Origin: Cyanomargarita calcarea GSE-NOS-MK-12-04C
Lineage (GTDB): Bacteria > Cyanobacteriota > Cyanobacteriia > Cyanobacteriales > Nostocaceae
DNA length: 64,000 bases
Direction: 5' to 3'
NCBI GenBank assembly: GCA_019359595.1
Contig: JAHHGZ010000022.1
Location: 1-64,000 of the forward strand
The notes below the pieces were generated by a model. That model made no database searches. It saw only the letters and a program-made list of their open reading frames with translations, and had not been told where the DNA came from. A program made the translations under genes and the position numbers. Below are positions 18,022-26,134 of this stretch, piece after piece (position 1 is the stretch's first letter; each line of letters begins with the position of its first letter).

Positions 18022-19254
18022 TTTTGCTAAATAACCACTTTCACACTTGAGTAACTTGTTGAGCATGGCAATATCTTTCTTGTTTCCAGAACTGCGAATT
18101 TCTTTTTCTACAGCAATGTCAATTAATTGCATTTGTAAACGTCCCATATAACCTTGCTGCACATCAGTTTTTGTTTTACTAGTGAAATTTTTATAATTCT
18201 CTAGATAAGATTTTTGCTTGTCTAATTGCAAAATACTAATCAAAGAATTTATCACATATTGCTGTTCAATACGGGCTGTCTTTAAACTGTCTGTAATTGG
18301 TTGGCTGAGAATTATAGCTTGTTGTTTTTCATTTACTTTTCTTTGCAACCAAGATTCAGAAGTTGATATCGGGAAATCTCTCGTTTTCTCATCCACCTTA
18401 GCGAAAGCGTGAGCTTCCATATAGCTGATTTTACCATCTTGGTTATAGTCAGCCGAAGCAACTTTTTTCCCCGTGCGATCGCGTCCGCTTAAGCCCGCAA
18501 AGAAACTTGAGCTATAATCTTTATAATCTGCTTCATTAACTTCTGGTGTACAACCAACAGAAGGCAAAGTTTTTATCGTAGCAAAGAAACCACAACGAGT
18601 TTGTAGAGCTAGAGGACGCTTTGGATCTCCACCTTCATAGATAAAATTCGCGAAGGAACCTGAAAAGCATTGAGACATCATCATCACAACAGGCTTCTGT
18701 GGAGATTTATCCAACATTTTGGCAAGTTGTTTCACACTTAACGAGTCGTCATTCCATAGATAAAAATAATTATTCTCTAGGTCTTTTGCGTTTTTACCTC
18801 CATGTCCGGTAAAGTATAAAAATAAGGGTTTATTATCTTTCAATGAAGCTAACTCTTGGAAATAGCTTTGTAAATTACTAAGGGTTGTTGCACCTTTGAC
18901 ATTGAGAATTTCTGGTACTTTAAATTGCTCTTTTCCTTGAGAATCAATATAGCGTACACTAGCTTTGCCATCATTGCCGTTAGCAAAAAATATTGATGCA
19001 GCTTGCGGGTTGTATCCCATAAATTCTAAGGTGCGCTGAAAATAAAGCACATTCTTCTCTAAAGCAATTTCGTTGTAAGATGGAGCACCACCACCACCGA
19101 CAACTAAAAAATTCGGTGCTGTCATCCCCTGACAAGTAGTTTGGGAATTTTCTGCTAGCTGAGTTTTCGCAGCGATACTAGAGGGAGACGCTACGACCAG
19201 TAACCCACAGACGAAACTACCGAATAAGCGGCGAATCTGAGAATAATTCCGCAT
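18019..19254 (-). CDS. Exported caspase-fold protease with EF-hand motif
   Basis: A 411-residue protein with an N-terminal signal sequence (about residues 1-29, LFGSFVCGLLVVASPSSIAA). The caspase-hemoglobinase fold is shown by YFTGHGG, with catalytic H151, and MMSQCFSGS, with C196, the C13/C14 (legumain/caspase) dyad. A single EF-hand-like loop, DYNQDGKISYME (269-280), suggests calcium binding. The C-terminal 120 residues are charged and helical. It would act in the periplasm or outside the cell. The neighbouring STAND ATPase remnant is on the same strand, a pairing known from conflict systems, but an exported protease cannot be its direct effector, so the link is probably accidental. Confidence 0.82.
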   Translation of the reverse strand: MRNYSQIRRLFGSFVCGLLVVASPSSIAAKTQLAENSQTTCQGMTAPNFLVVGGGGAPSYNEIALEKNVLYFQRTLEFMGYNPQAASIFFANGNDGKASVRYIDSQGKEQFKVPEILNVKGATTLSNLQSYFQELASLKDNKPLFLYFTGHGGKNAKDLENNYFYLWNDDSLSVKQLAKMLDKSPQKPVVMMMSQCFSGSFANFIYEGGDPKRPLALQTRCGFFATIKTLPSVGCTPEVNEADYKDYSSSFFAGLSGRDRTGKKVASADYNQDGKISYMEAHAFAKVDEKTRDFPISTSESWLQRKVNEKQQAIILSQPITDSLKTARIEQQYVINSLISILQLDKQKSYLENYKNFTSKTKTDVQQGYMGRLQMQLIDIAVEKEIRSSGNKKDIAMLNKLLKCESGYLAK

Positions 19255-19385
19255 TTTTTGAAAAATTAGATTAATTTTTGTATATTTTTTTCATTTTAAT
19301 ATTATTTATACTTTGTTGGTTTGGATACGTATAGTGTTTTAATACTTCTTTAAGAAGTCTTGAAATTACAACAACAGCGAAATTT

Positions 19386-20150
19386 ATGTATCGATTTCAA
19401 TTTCGGCGAATCGCGTTTGCATGCCTATCAGTATTATTTATAGTATTGTTTGCCTCGCCAATGCCCTCACTCGCAGCTACCCGCATCAGTCCGCAACTGG
19501 AGCAGCAAGTTTTGCAAATTCTCAAAGATCATCCAGAAGTACTTATACAGTCCGTACAGGCTTACCAAGAGCGACAAAATCAAGCAGTCCAACAGGCACA
19601 GCAAGCATTTTTGCAGAATTTGCAAACAAATCCCCAACAAGTAATTGGTGATTCACCGATTTTTGGGAATGCAGAATCAAAAACAGTCCTGGTAGAGTTT
19701 TCTGATTTTGAATGTCCCTATTGTGCCGACGCTCATAAAACTCTGAAACAATTCTTAGCAAAGCATCCTAATGACGTGGCTTTGACATACAAACATTTTC
19801 CCTTAACACCAATTCATTCTCAAGCTCGTCCATCTGCTCTAGCTGCTTGGGCTGCAAATCAACAGGGCAAATTCTGGGAATATCATGATGCACTGTTTAC
19901 CCAGCAAGATAAATTAGGTGAAGCTTTGTATGTGGAGATTGCTGAAAAACTGAATTTGGATTTAGATAAATGGAAGAGCGATCGCACGAGTGAAGCTGCG
20001 AACAATGCAATTATCAAAGATATCCAATTAGCCCAAAGTTTGGGAATTTCTGGAACTCCGTTTTTTGTGCTGAATGGTCAAACTTTCTCCGGTGCTGTGA
20101 AGTTAGCGGATATCGAGAAGATACTCCTAGCTAAGAACCCCACCCCCTAG
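19386..20150 (+). CDS. DsbA-family thioredoxin-fold oxidoreductase
   Basis: A 254-residue exported thiol-disulfide protein. An N-terminal signal (about 1-30, FACLSVLFIVLFASPMPSLA) is followed by a Gln-rich helical stretch (35-85) and a DsbA/DSBA-like thioredoxin domain (DUF953-free type). The active site is C110-P-Y-C113 and the cis-Pro loop is SGTPFFVLNG (about 222-231). It probably oxidises or isomerises disulfides in periplasmic proteins. It stands divergent from the caspase gene across a 130-bp spacer and is followed by a rho-independent terminator. Confidence 0.9.
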   Translation: MYRFQFRRIAFACLSVLFIVLFASPMPSLAATRISPQLEQQVLQILKDHPEVLIQSVQAYQERQNQAVQQAQQAFLQNLQTNPQQVIGDSPIFGNAESKTVLVEFSDFECPYCADAHKTLKQFLAKHPNDVALTYKHFPLTPIHSQARPSALAAWAANQQGKFWEYHDALFTQQDKLGEALYVEIAEKLNLDLDKWKSDRTSEAANNAIIKDIQLAQSLGISGTPFFVLNGQTFSGAVKLADIEKILLAKNPTP

Positions 20151-20282
20151 GCTTTCAAGGGTAGGTGTTTAAATATTAGGCTTCTTGAGAAGGTGATTTG
20201 GGAAACATTAAGTTCTGGAGTAAATGTGAACCAAGTTTCAGGAAAAAAAGTACCTTTTGCTAATGTCAAATGATTGAGAAAC

Positions 20283-20318
20283 GCGGCTTTCATAACTAAC
20301 TAGCCGCTCCTTTTTTTT
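20283..20318 (+). terminator. Rho-independent terminator of the DsbA-like gene
   Basis: Stem GCGGCT (20283-20288) with AGCCGC (20302-20307), followed within three bases by eight T residues (20311-20318). Confidence 0.85.
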
Positions 20319-20399
20319 CTCGATAACATTCTCATAGTTCCCGACGTAGAGGGGTTAATATTTCCTGCAACCAAACTAAATACTATTAATACACTTCAG

Positions 20400-20609
20400 T
20401 TACATCAAATCTTCTTCAGCTAAATCGCAAATGTTCATTAATGCTTTTAAAGTTCCAACTTTGAGGTCTTTATTTTTATGTACGGGAATCGAAATTATTT
20501 TATCAAAATCAGGATTTTGGTAGATGTGATGGCTGCCTGTAATTCTCTGTCAAATCCAGCCTCGCTGCTCGACAATTTTACACAACTGCTTACCGGAGAT
20601 TGATTTCAT
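20400..20609 (-). pseudogene. hicA: hicA toxin gene inactivated by a nonsense codon
   Basis: Starting at ATG 20607-20609, which overlaps the hicB stop as ATGA, the frame reads MKSISGKQLCKIVEQRGWI, stop, QRITGSHHIYQNPDFDKII, and so on to LAEEDLM and a normal stop at 20400-20402. The GWxLQRxxGSHHIY pattern is the HicA RNase (dsRBD-like) signature. Codon 20 is TGA (20550-20552), explained by one T-to-A type change from TTG (Leu to TGA needs only the last two bases exchanged or an equivalent event). Everything else is intact, so inactivation looks recent. Confidence 0.85.
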
Positions 20610-20809
20610 ACCGCAATTTCAACAATTTGAGCATTTAATTCAAGCGAGTGAGTGCTATTTGCAACTTCTAGCCATCCTTCAATTGCATCTTTTAAATTTG
20701 TTAATACTTCTTCCATTGTGTCACCCTCAGTTATACAACCAGGAAGTGCTGGAACTTCTGCCCAATAACCACCTTCTTCTGCCGGATGAATTATTGCTTT
20801 GATTTTCAT
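20606..20809 (-). CDS. hicB: HicB-family antitoxin
   Basis: A 67-residue protein with the HicB fold: MKIKAIIHPAEEGGYWAEVP, LPGCITEGDTMEEVLTNLKD and AIEGWLEVA. It is the short form without a C-terminal DNA-binding domain, normal for cyanobacterial HicB. It binds and neutralises HicA. The downstream hicA frame overlaps by 4 bp but contains a stop codon, leaving this antitoxin without a local functional toxin. Confidence 0.9.
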   Translation of the reverse strand: MKIKAIIHPAEEGGYWAEVPALPGCITEGDTMEEVLTNLKDAIEGWLEVANSTHSLELNAQIVEIAV

Positions 20810-20981
20810 AGGTTTTTATGTTTTGATAATTGGCTATTTTAAAAGATGAGGCAACTTTTTGGGAAACCTCCTACTAAGCTACCCCACCCTAATAATTTTT
20901 CATCCCCGCAATGCTTGTATTTTTACATTTTTTAGGGAATGAATCAGCCCTGCTAAAGTCTAGGGGGTCGGGTTTTGGATA

Positions 20982-21890
20982 TCAACTCTTCGATTCCGAC
21001 GACTCAAAGCTGATATGCTCTGATTTATATGAAGGTGGTTCAACGTGAATTAAAATCCTCACAGGGCTGAAGCGTTCTTCCAAACGAGATTCAACTTCCT
21101 CAGTTATGTGATGAGCAGTTTCTACGTCAGACGCTTGGACAATTAAATGCATTTCTATGAAAACTTGGCGGCCTAAAACACCCCGAGAAGCGATATCGTG
21201 GCAGTTAATAACTCCAGGAACTTCAAGAGCGATCGCATGAATTGCCTCTGGTGCGATCGCCATTTCATCCACCAGCCAAGGTAAATTATCTTTTAATACC
21301 GACCAACCGCTCCAAAAAACCATCAAAGCAACAGGGAAGGATAACACTAAATCCATCCATTGATAACCTAGCCAAACACCAATCAACCCGGCAATTACCG
21401 AAATTGTTACCCAAATATCGCTCATCGTATGTTGAGCGTCAGCGATTAAAATTGGACTACCTACCCGCTTTCCTTCTCCACGTTCGTAGAAAGCAACAAA
21501 AATATTTACACCTAAAACTATCAGCAATAACCACAATTCTGATGGTGATATTTTGACAGGTTCACCACCTTTTAGAATTCGCTCAACCGCACCTTGGAGA
21601 ATTTCAAAACACGCAATACCCAAAAACGCTGAGATTCCCAACGCTCCCACCGCTTCAAATTTTTGGTGTCCGTAGGGATGTTCTCTATCTGGATCTGGTG
21701 AAGAAAACCTGCTAGCAATTAAACCCAAAACGTTATTAGCACTATCTGTCACACTATGCAAGGCATCCGCCAGTAAACTCAGAGAACCCGTCCAACTACC
21801 GACTACAGCTTTTAATGCCATCACAAATAGGTTTAACAGTAGGGTGAGAATTAACACCTTACGGACAGCGGCACGATTATCGTAAGCCAT
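20982..21890 (-). CDS. Cation diffusion facilitator (metal efflux) transporter
   Basis: A 302-residue inner-membrane protein that exchanges divalent cations such as Zn2+, Co2+, Fe2+ or Mn2+ for protons. Both metal-site helices are seen: LLADALHSVTDSANN in TM2 and LIADAQHTMSDIW in TM5, each with the D/H pattern. The DREHPYGHQKFE loop between TM2 and TM3 is a CDF hallmark. The C-terminal domain (after about 205) includes EVPGVINCHDIASR. The substrate cannot be told from sequence. No regulator gene is adjacent. Confidence 0.92.
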   Translation of the reverse strand: MAYDNRAAVRKVLILTLLLNLFVMALKAVVGSWTGSLSLLADALHSVTDSANNVLGLIASRFSSPDPDREHPYGHQKFEAVGALGISAFLGIACFEILQGAVERILKGGEPVKISPSELWLLLIVLGVNIFVAFYERGEGKRVGSPILIADAQHTMSDIWVTISVIAGLIGVWLGYQWMDLVLSFPVALMVFWSGWSVLKDNLPWLVDEMAIAPEAIHAIALEVPGVINCHDIASRGVLGRQVFIEMHLIVQASDVETAHHITEEVESRLEERFSPVRILIHVEPPSYKSEHISFESSESKS

Positions 21891-22127
21891 AGAGTATTTT
21901 TTTATATCAGCTTATGTAACTTCTACTGTAAAACTTAAAAGGTCAAAATGTAATTAAAACTCTTACACAGTAAGAATTACATATCTCTTTAAGCGCAAGA
22001 TATCACCAGACTTTGTTGAGATTATTTCTAACTAATAGCAGCTAGAAGCCTGATTGTGATATGCGATCGCGCATCGGAGACAACTAGATATTTTCGCGTT
22101 AATTAGAGAAGAAAAAAAATTGGATTT

Positions 22128-22568
22128 GTGGAAAAATATATCTTCTTAAGCAGATATTTACCTAAGTCTCAAGGAAATTTCGCGATCGCTGACTCTTCAC
22201 GTTGTTGTTATTGTTTAACCATAGAAGCTAACAGTGGTATACCCATGACGTATGACCATATTCAACCTGTTTCTAAAAATGGAAAAACAAGTTTTGAGAA
22301 TCTTTGTTTAGCTTGTCGTATATGTAATGAATTTAAAAGTGACGCAACTGAAGCTGTTGACCCATTGTTAGGAGAAACTGTACCTCTTTTTAATCCTCGC
22401 ACACAAAAATGGTCGGAGCATTTTACCTGGGGTCTAGACGGCACAAGGGTTGAGGGTTTAACTGCTGTTGGGAGAGGCACAGTTGCACGTTTAAGAATGA
22501 ATAACCCAGTTATAATTGTTGCTCGTGGTCGTTGGGTAATCAGCGGTTGGCATCCACCTAATATCTGA
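22128..22568 (+). CDS. HNH endonuclease
   Basis: A 146-residue protein starting at GTG. The HNH core comprises SSRCCYCL (C26-C29), TYDHIQPVSKNGKTSFENL (D43, H44 and the N of the ENL motif) and CLACRICN (C63/C66). The C-terminal part (LLGETVPLFNPRTQKWSEHF onward) occurs with the HNH core in a group of cyanobacterial proteins. It nicks or cuts DNA; the target is unknown. It is followed 42 bp later by a small gene on the same strand, which may be its partner. Confidence 0.85.
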   Translation: MEKYIFLSRYLPKSQGNFAIADSSRCCYCLTIEANSGIPMTYDHIQPVSKNGKTSFENLCLACRICNEFKSDATEAVDPLLGETVPLFNPRTQKWSEHFTWGLDGTRVEGLTAVGRGTVARLRMNNPVIIVARGRWVISGWHPPNI

Positions 22569-22609
22569 TATTAAAATAAAAACAATTACAGCAGCATTGC
22601 AGTCAACTT

Positions 22610-22846
22610 ATGGCAACCGTAGTAATCAAGCCTTCATTTTGGCTAACAGAGGGAATTCGAGTTGAGAGAGTCAACAATCTCAATCTATTCAAGTTCACAG
22701 AAGAACTGGGGTTGCGTATGCAAGAGCTTCTCGATAAGAAGAAAGCCGATCTATTAACACCAGAAGAAACTGCTGAACTAGAGGCTATAGGAGAATTAGA
22801 TACTATATTTAGTTATATAAATGCCATAAATACATCACAGTCGTGA
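22610..22846 (+). CDS. Small conserved protein downstream of the HNH gene
   Basis: A 78-residue soluble protein (MATVVIKPSFWLTEG..., LLDKKKADLLTPEETAELEA). The central ELGLRMQELLDKKKA...LTPEE segment is like that of small cyanobacterial proteins I cannot name. It is probably co-transcribed with the HNH gene 42 bp upstream. Its stop codon (22844-22846) lies inside a fragment of a MITE-like element, so the last residues (SQS) may be new. Confidence 0.6.
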   Translation: MATVVIKPSFWLTEGIRVERVNNLNLFKFTEELGLRMQELLDKKKADLLTPEETAELEAIGELDTIFSYINAINTSQS

Positions 22847-22872
22847 AAATTTAGATCCCCGACTTCTTAAAG
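22838..22872. mobile_element. Half copy of the MITE-like element
   Basis: Starting CAGTCGTGAAAATTTAGATC, this stretch is identical over at least 31 nt to the reverse complement of the internal half of the element at 23849-23973. It provides the stop codon of the gene above. Confidence 0.75.
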
Positions 22873-22953
22873 GATACTACTGGCAAATCAAGGGTAACAC
22901 CCCTCCAAAACCCGAAATCCCGCCGTCACCATAGAATGGTGCGGCTAATTGAA

Positions 22954-23035
22954 CAAAGCCCACCTGCGTGGGCTAAAAATGCAGCCCACGCAGGTGGGCT
23001 TTGTACGTATAGCGACACCCTTCTAGGGTGTTGCA
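22954..23035. repeat. Long perfect hairpin of the CCCACGCAGGTGGG family
   Basis: Arms at 22954-22974 and 22983-23003 are a perfect 21-bp inverted repeat with an 8-nt loop, followed by GTACGTATAGCGACACCCTTCTAGGGTG. Related forms, with one arm only, are at about 35460-35520 and in the tandem array at 63705-64000. Confidence 0.85.
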
Positions 23036-23086
23036 GCTTGGTGCGAGATGTGCCTTAATAAACTCTATTATCTTCTTATATAACCA

Positions 23087-23545
23087 TTACAAAACCATCA
23101 AATAAGTATCTTTCCCAGACACTGGTAAAACGCGCAATTTTTGAAGAGTCAAGTCAGGTTCTAATCCTAAATCTTCTAACGGTATTAATCCTAATAATGG
23201 GTCTGAACCCTCTGGTAACTCAATACAATTAAATAACCCTTCTCGTCCTTCAACTACAATATGTAATTCTTTATAAATACTAGCTGTTACTATTCCCGTA
23301 GCTATTTTTACATCAACCTCTCCTTGAAGAGGTAATCCTAAATCAAGAATAATATTTCGAGGTAAACAAAGCCTTGTCGCCCCTGTATCAACTAAAACAT
23401 CATGTAATGTAACAGAGCGTGTTTGTTCTTTTGGTATAAAACCTCGTTCTGCAAGAATCTGGTCAATATGATTAGTAATCGCGATTGTGGTAGTAACTTT
23501 ACCCATTTTTTCTATACTACTAAGCGTCATCTTATTTTCCTCCAA
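23087..23545 (-). CDS. Retropepsin-like aspartic protease family protein
   Basis: A 152-residue protein with the retropepsin active-site motif VDTGATRLCLP (DTGA at 53-56) and a hydrophobic-Gly closing segment (SDPLLGLIPLEDLGL, about 117-131). Proteins of this size work as homodimers like retroviral proteases. In cyanobacteria such proteins are common and uncharacterised. The ATG gives MEENKMTLSS; the second Met (residue 6) is an alternative start. No partner gene is adjacent. Confidence 0.82.
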   Translation of the reverse strand: MEENKMTLSSIEKMGKVTTTIAITNHIDQILAERGFIPKEQTRSVTLHDVLVDTGATRLCLPRNIILDLGLPLQGEVDVKIATGIVTASIYKELHIVVEGREGLFNCIELPEGSDPLLGLIPLEDLGLEPDLTLQKLRVLPVSGKDTYLMVL

Positions 23546-23848
23546 GCTTATTTAATAATATAAATATTGCTTACAATAAGCGTAGGTAATCAAGTGGGTT
23601 TCATAATGATAAAGGGCGCCTTAATTTCGGCGCCAAATCTAAGCGAGGTACAGGGTGTTGTTAGTTCATACAATTGAGACAAGAATTTTATCCATACCCT
23701 TCTTCACATCACCGCATAATCACTCATTATACTAGTCACCTTATAGTTTGCGACTCTAAGCTACCACATTATTCAAATTGTAGCGGCGTTCTTAGCAGTG
23801 TGTGGGGGCTGGATTGCGGGCTTCTTCATGTTTGTGCAAGATGTCAAA
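23546..23848. other. Intergenic region, no gene seen
   Basis: About 300 bp upstream of the retropepsin-like gene. Apart from a short GGCGCC-containing inverted repeat around 23608-23633 I see nothing that supports a gene or RNA. Confidence 0.4.
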
Positions 23849-23973
23849 AGAGACGTTACATATAGCAATCCTATATGATTTGTAAAAAACGTGGTGTTCA
23901 GATCCCCGACTTCTTAAAGAAGTCGGGGATCTAAATTTTCACGACTGATTTAGGAATGCTATATAACGTCTCT
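23849..23973. mobile_element. MITE-like element with terminal inverted repeats
   Basis: About 125 bp. The left end AGAGACGTTACATATAGCAA (continuing TCCTA) and the reverse complement of the right end AGAGACGTTATATAGCATTC (continuing CTA) match except for one 2-nt indel and one substitution. In the centre, 23900-23932 is a perfect 33-nt palindrome with 16-bp arms beginning AGATCCCCGACTTCTT. There is no coding capacity. Fragments of the central palindrome occur at 22838-22872 and near 60040-60062. Confidence 0.75.
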
Positions 23974-23987
23974 ACAAAATCGAAAAA

Positions 23988-25904
23988 TTACCCCTTAACT
24001 AAATCCTTCACCTTATTCATAATGCTCACTGGATCGATACCTTGATGGGGGTACTGTTCCCATAAACCACCGGAACCTTCCTTATGAGTGCCAAGATGAG
24101 CGAATTTGGGGGTAAACCCACGTTCTAACAACCAGGAACCAAAACGGCTACCTAACCCAGTCCGACGATTGAAGGCTTCCACAACCAGGACAAAGGGAGC
24201 CTTACCAATTTTTGCCATCATTTCTTCATCAATGACATTCAGAGTTGGTTTATTAATCAACCCCACATCCAATCCTTCCTGCTTCAGACGCTCTACCGCA
24301 TCAACGGAACGGTACAAGGCATCACCAAAGCTAACAATATAACCTGCTGTACCTTCGCGAATTATTTCATCTTTACCAGGAACGAATTTATAACCACTGC
24401 CAAAGCACTCTTTGCCGTTACTGTCAAGAATATTCGGTACTTTGGAACGGGTGGAGAAAATAAACCGCAGTCCCGGCTGGGGGAATATAGTTTCCACGCA
24501 AGCTGTCATTTGATTGACATCTGCTGGAAAGTAAAGCCGGGTTTCATAGCCATCATCCAAGCCGTTGTCGGCAAACATATTATTTAAACCAAAGTGGCAG
24601 GTGTTGTCCGCCATGTCATCTATTCCGGCATGGGAAAAGTGGCAGAGGACATTAGAATAGTTCAACCGTGCCATTGTGATTTCTGAGATACACATCTCTA
24701 GAAAAGCCGAGAAAGTGGCGAAAACCCCTTGTTTGCCCTTAGCCATCCCAAATCCAGCCGCAGCCGAGAAGTTGCCCCGCTCCATAATCCCGCTTGAGAT
24801 GAAAATTTCTGGGTAGGTATCGTGAATTTTCTTCAGACCGCAGGAACCTTCCAAGTCGGTATCGATGACCACTACTTTTTCTTTGCGCTCTGTTTCACTC
24901 ATGCGACTGAGAACAGCCACCATTGCATCACCAAACACATTCCGGTTGGCTCCCCATTTCTCAGAAGAACCCAGGAATGTGTAGGTTTGCTTCGGCTTCT
25001 GAATACTTTTGAGATTCTCAACAGCGGCAGTCTGTCCCCGAGATTCCAAATATTTGATTGCCAAATCCACAGAAATCACATCATGTCCGTGGGTAGAACC
25101 TTCCAACCCTTCAATACCGGGACACATCGGACGCTTATTAATTAGGGCGATCGCTCCGGGAGTATTTACCGCTTCACACATATTCCGGTATAAAACATCC
25201 AAGTCTTCTCCGTCTCCCTCAATCACCTTTAAACCATGACCTGCCAAGGTTTTGGCGACACTAAAACCGCCTAAATATTTAGAAGGATGTCCGGCGATCG
25301 TCACGTCATTGTCATCAATTATTAACTTGACGTTGAGATGTTGAGCAACAGCCAATCGGGCAGCTTCAGCATCATTACCTTCCTGCTGGGAGCCATCGGA
25401 ACCGAGACAAAAAGCCACTTTACCGGGATTTGCCATTGCCACCCCATTCACGTAAGGCCACATATGTCCCAGTCGTCCTGAACTAAATTTTACCCCTGGA
25501 GTCAGTCCCAATTCTGGGTGTCCTGGTAAATGGGCATGGGCTTCACGATAGCGCATGAGTTGCTCAACAGGTAACTCACCGTGGAGAGCTGCCATCAAAT
25601 ACTGGGTTGCAACTCGGTGTCCTGCCTCATCAAAGAAAATCGGCACAAATTTCTCGATTGCTCCCCGGAAGAAGGCATCAAGAATCATCACCTCTGGCAC
25701 TGTATCATAGGGTCCACCAGTGTGACCGCCAACTCCTCTAGCTGCTCCGGTTGCGGTAAAGAAAACGATCGCATCCCGACAGAGTTGAATGTTTGCTTTC
25801 AGGCTTTCTCGTTGTTCCGCTGTCAGGGTGTTATCAGCCGGATTCAGCGCTAAAGGTTTGTAAGCACTCAGAGCAATTGGAAATTGGCTATTAGCAGTAG
25901 TCAT
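23988..25904 (-). CDS. Transketolase
   Basis: A thiamine-diphosphate enzyme of 638 residues that moves two-carbon units between sugar phosphates. The thiamine motif is GSDGSQQEG... then IIDDNDVT in the N-terminal domain; AGHR and HAHLPGHPELG precede it. The C-terminal pyrimidine-binding and transketolase-C domains include EIFISSGIMERGN and LGTHKEGSGGLWEQYPHQGI. The protein differs noticeably from the housekeeping plant-type cyanobacterial tkt I remember, so it may be a second transketolase. A DeoR-type regulator diverges from it across 230 bp, suggesting sugar-phosphate-controlled expression. Confidence 0.88.
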   Translation of the reverse strand: MTTANSQFPIALSAYKPLALNPADNTLTAEQRESLKANIQLCRDAIVFFTATGAARGVGGHTGGPYDTVPEVMILDAFFRGAIEKFVPIFFDEAGHRVATQYLMAALHGELPVEQLMRYREAHAHLPGHPELGLTPGVKFSSGRLGHMWPYVNGVAMANPGKVAFCLGSDGSQQEGNDAEAARLAVAQHLNVKLIIDDNDVTIAGHPSKYLGGFSVAKTLAGHGLKVIEGDGEDLDVLYRNMCEAVNTPGAIALINKRPMCPGIEGLEGSTHGHDVISVDLAIKYLESRGQTAAVENLKSIQKPKQTYTFLGSSEKWGANRNVFGDAMVAVLSRMSETERKEKVVVIDTDLEGSCGLKKIHDTYPEIFISSGIMERGNFSAAAGFGMAKGKQGVFATFSAFLEMCISEITMARLNYSNVLCHFSHAGIDDMADNTCHFGLNNMFADNGLDDGYETRLYFPADVNQMTACVETIFPQPGLRFIFSTRSKVPNILDSNGKECFGSGYKFVPGKDEIIREGTAGYIVSFGDALYRSVDAVERLKQEGLDVGLINKPTLNVIDEEMMAKIGKAPFVLVVEAFNRRTGLGSRFGSWLLERGFTPKFAHLGTHKEGSGGLWEQYPHQGIDPVSIMNKVKDLVKG

Positions 25905-26005
25905 GGTTTATTTCCTTTGATTAACGGATCAAAAACATTCCAGGAGAGTCTCACGCATACTCCTACGCAGAAGAAGGAGGGTCGTGTCGGTAGTTGACTA
26001 CATTG

Positions 26006-26099
26006 AAATGTGCATAAATATGCTTAAATGCAATTTGAAGTAAGGAGAAACGTGCAAATACCTGCACCTCAATAAGTATAAACTCACAAACGTGCAATA
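26006..26099. promoter_or_regulatory. Possible DeoR operator array between divergent genes
   Basis: Three similar 12-mers, AAATGTGCATAAATA (26006), AAACGTGCAAATA (26048) and AAACGTGCAATAT (26088), lie in the divergent transketolase/DeoR spacer at intervals of 42 and 40 bp, close to four helical turns each. The spacing suggests cooperative regulator binding. This is inference from repetition alone. Confidence 0.5.
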
Positions 26100-26134
26100 T
26101 CAATCGAAAAAACGCAAGTTCAGGAAAATCAGTC

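Noticed and set aside
18019-19254. Caspase-fold protein as effector of the adjacent STAND ATPase
   Set aside because: The protease has a signal peptide and should leave the cytoplasm, and the ATPase is a remnant separated by an STRR.
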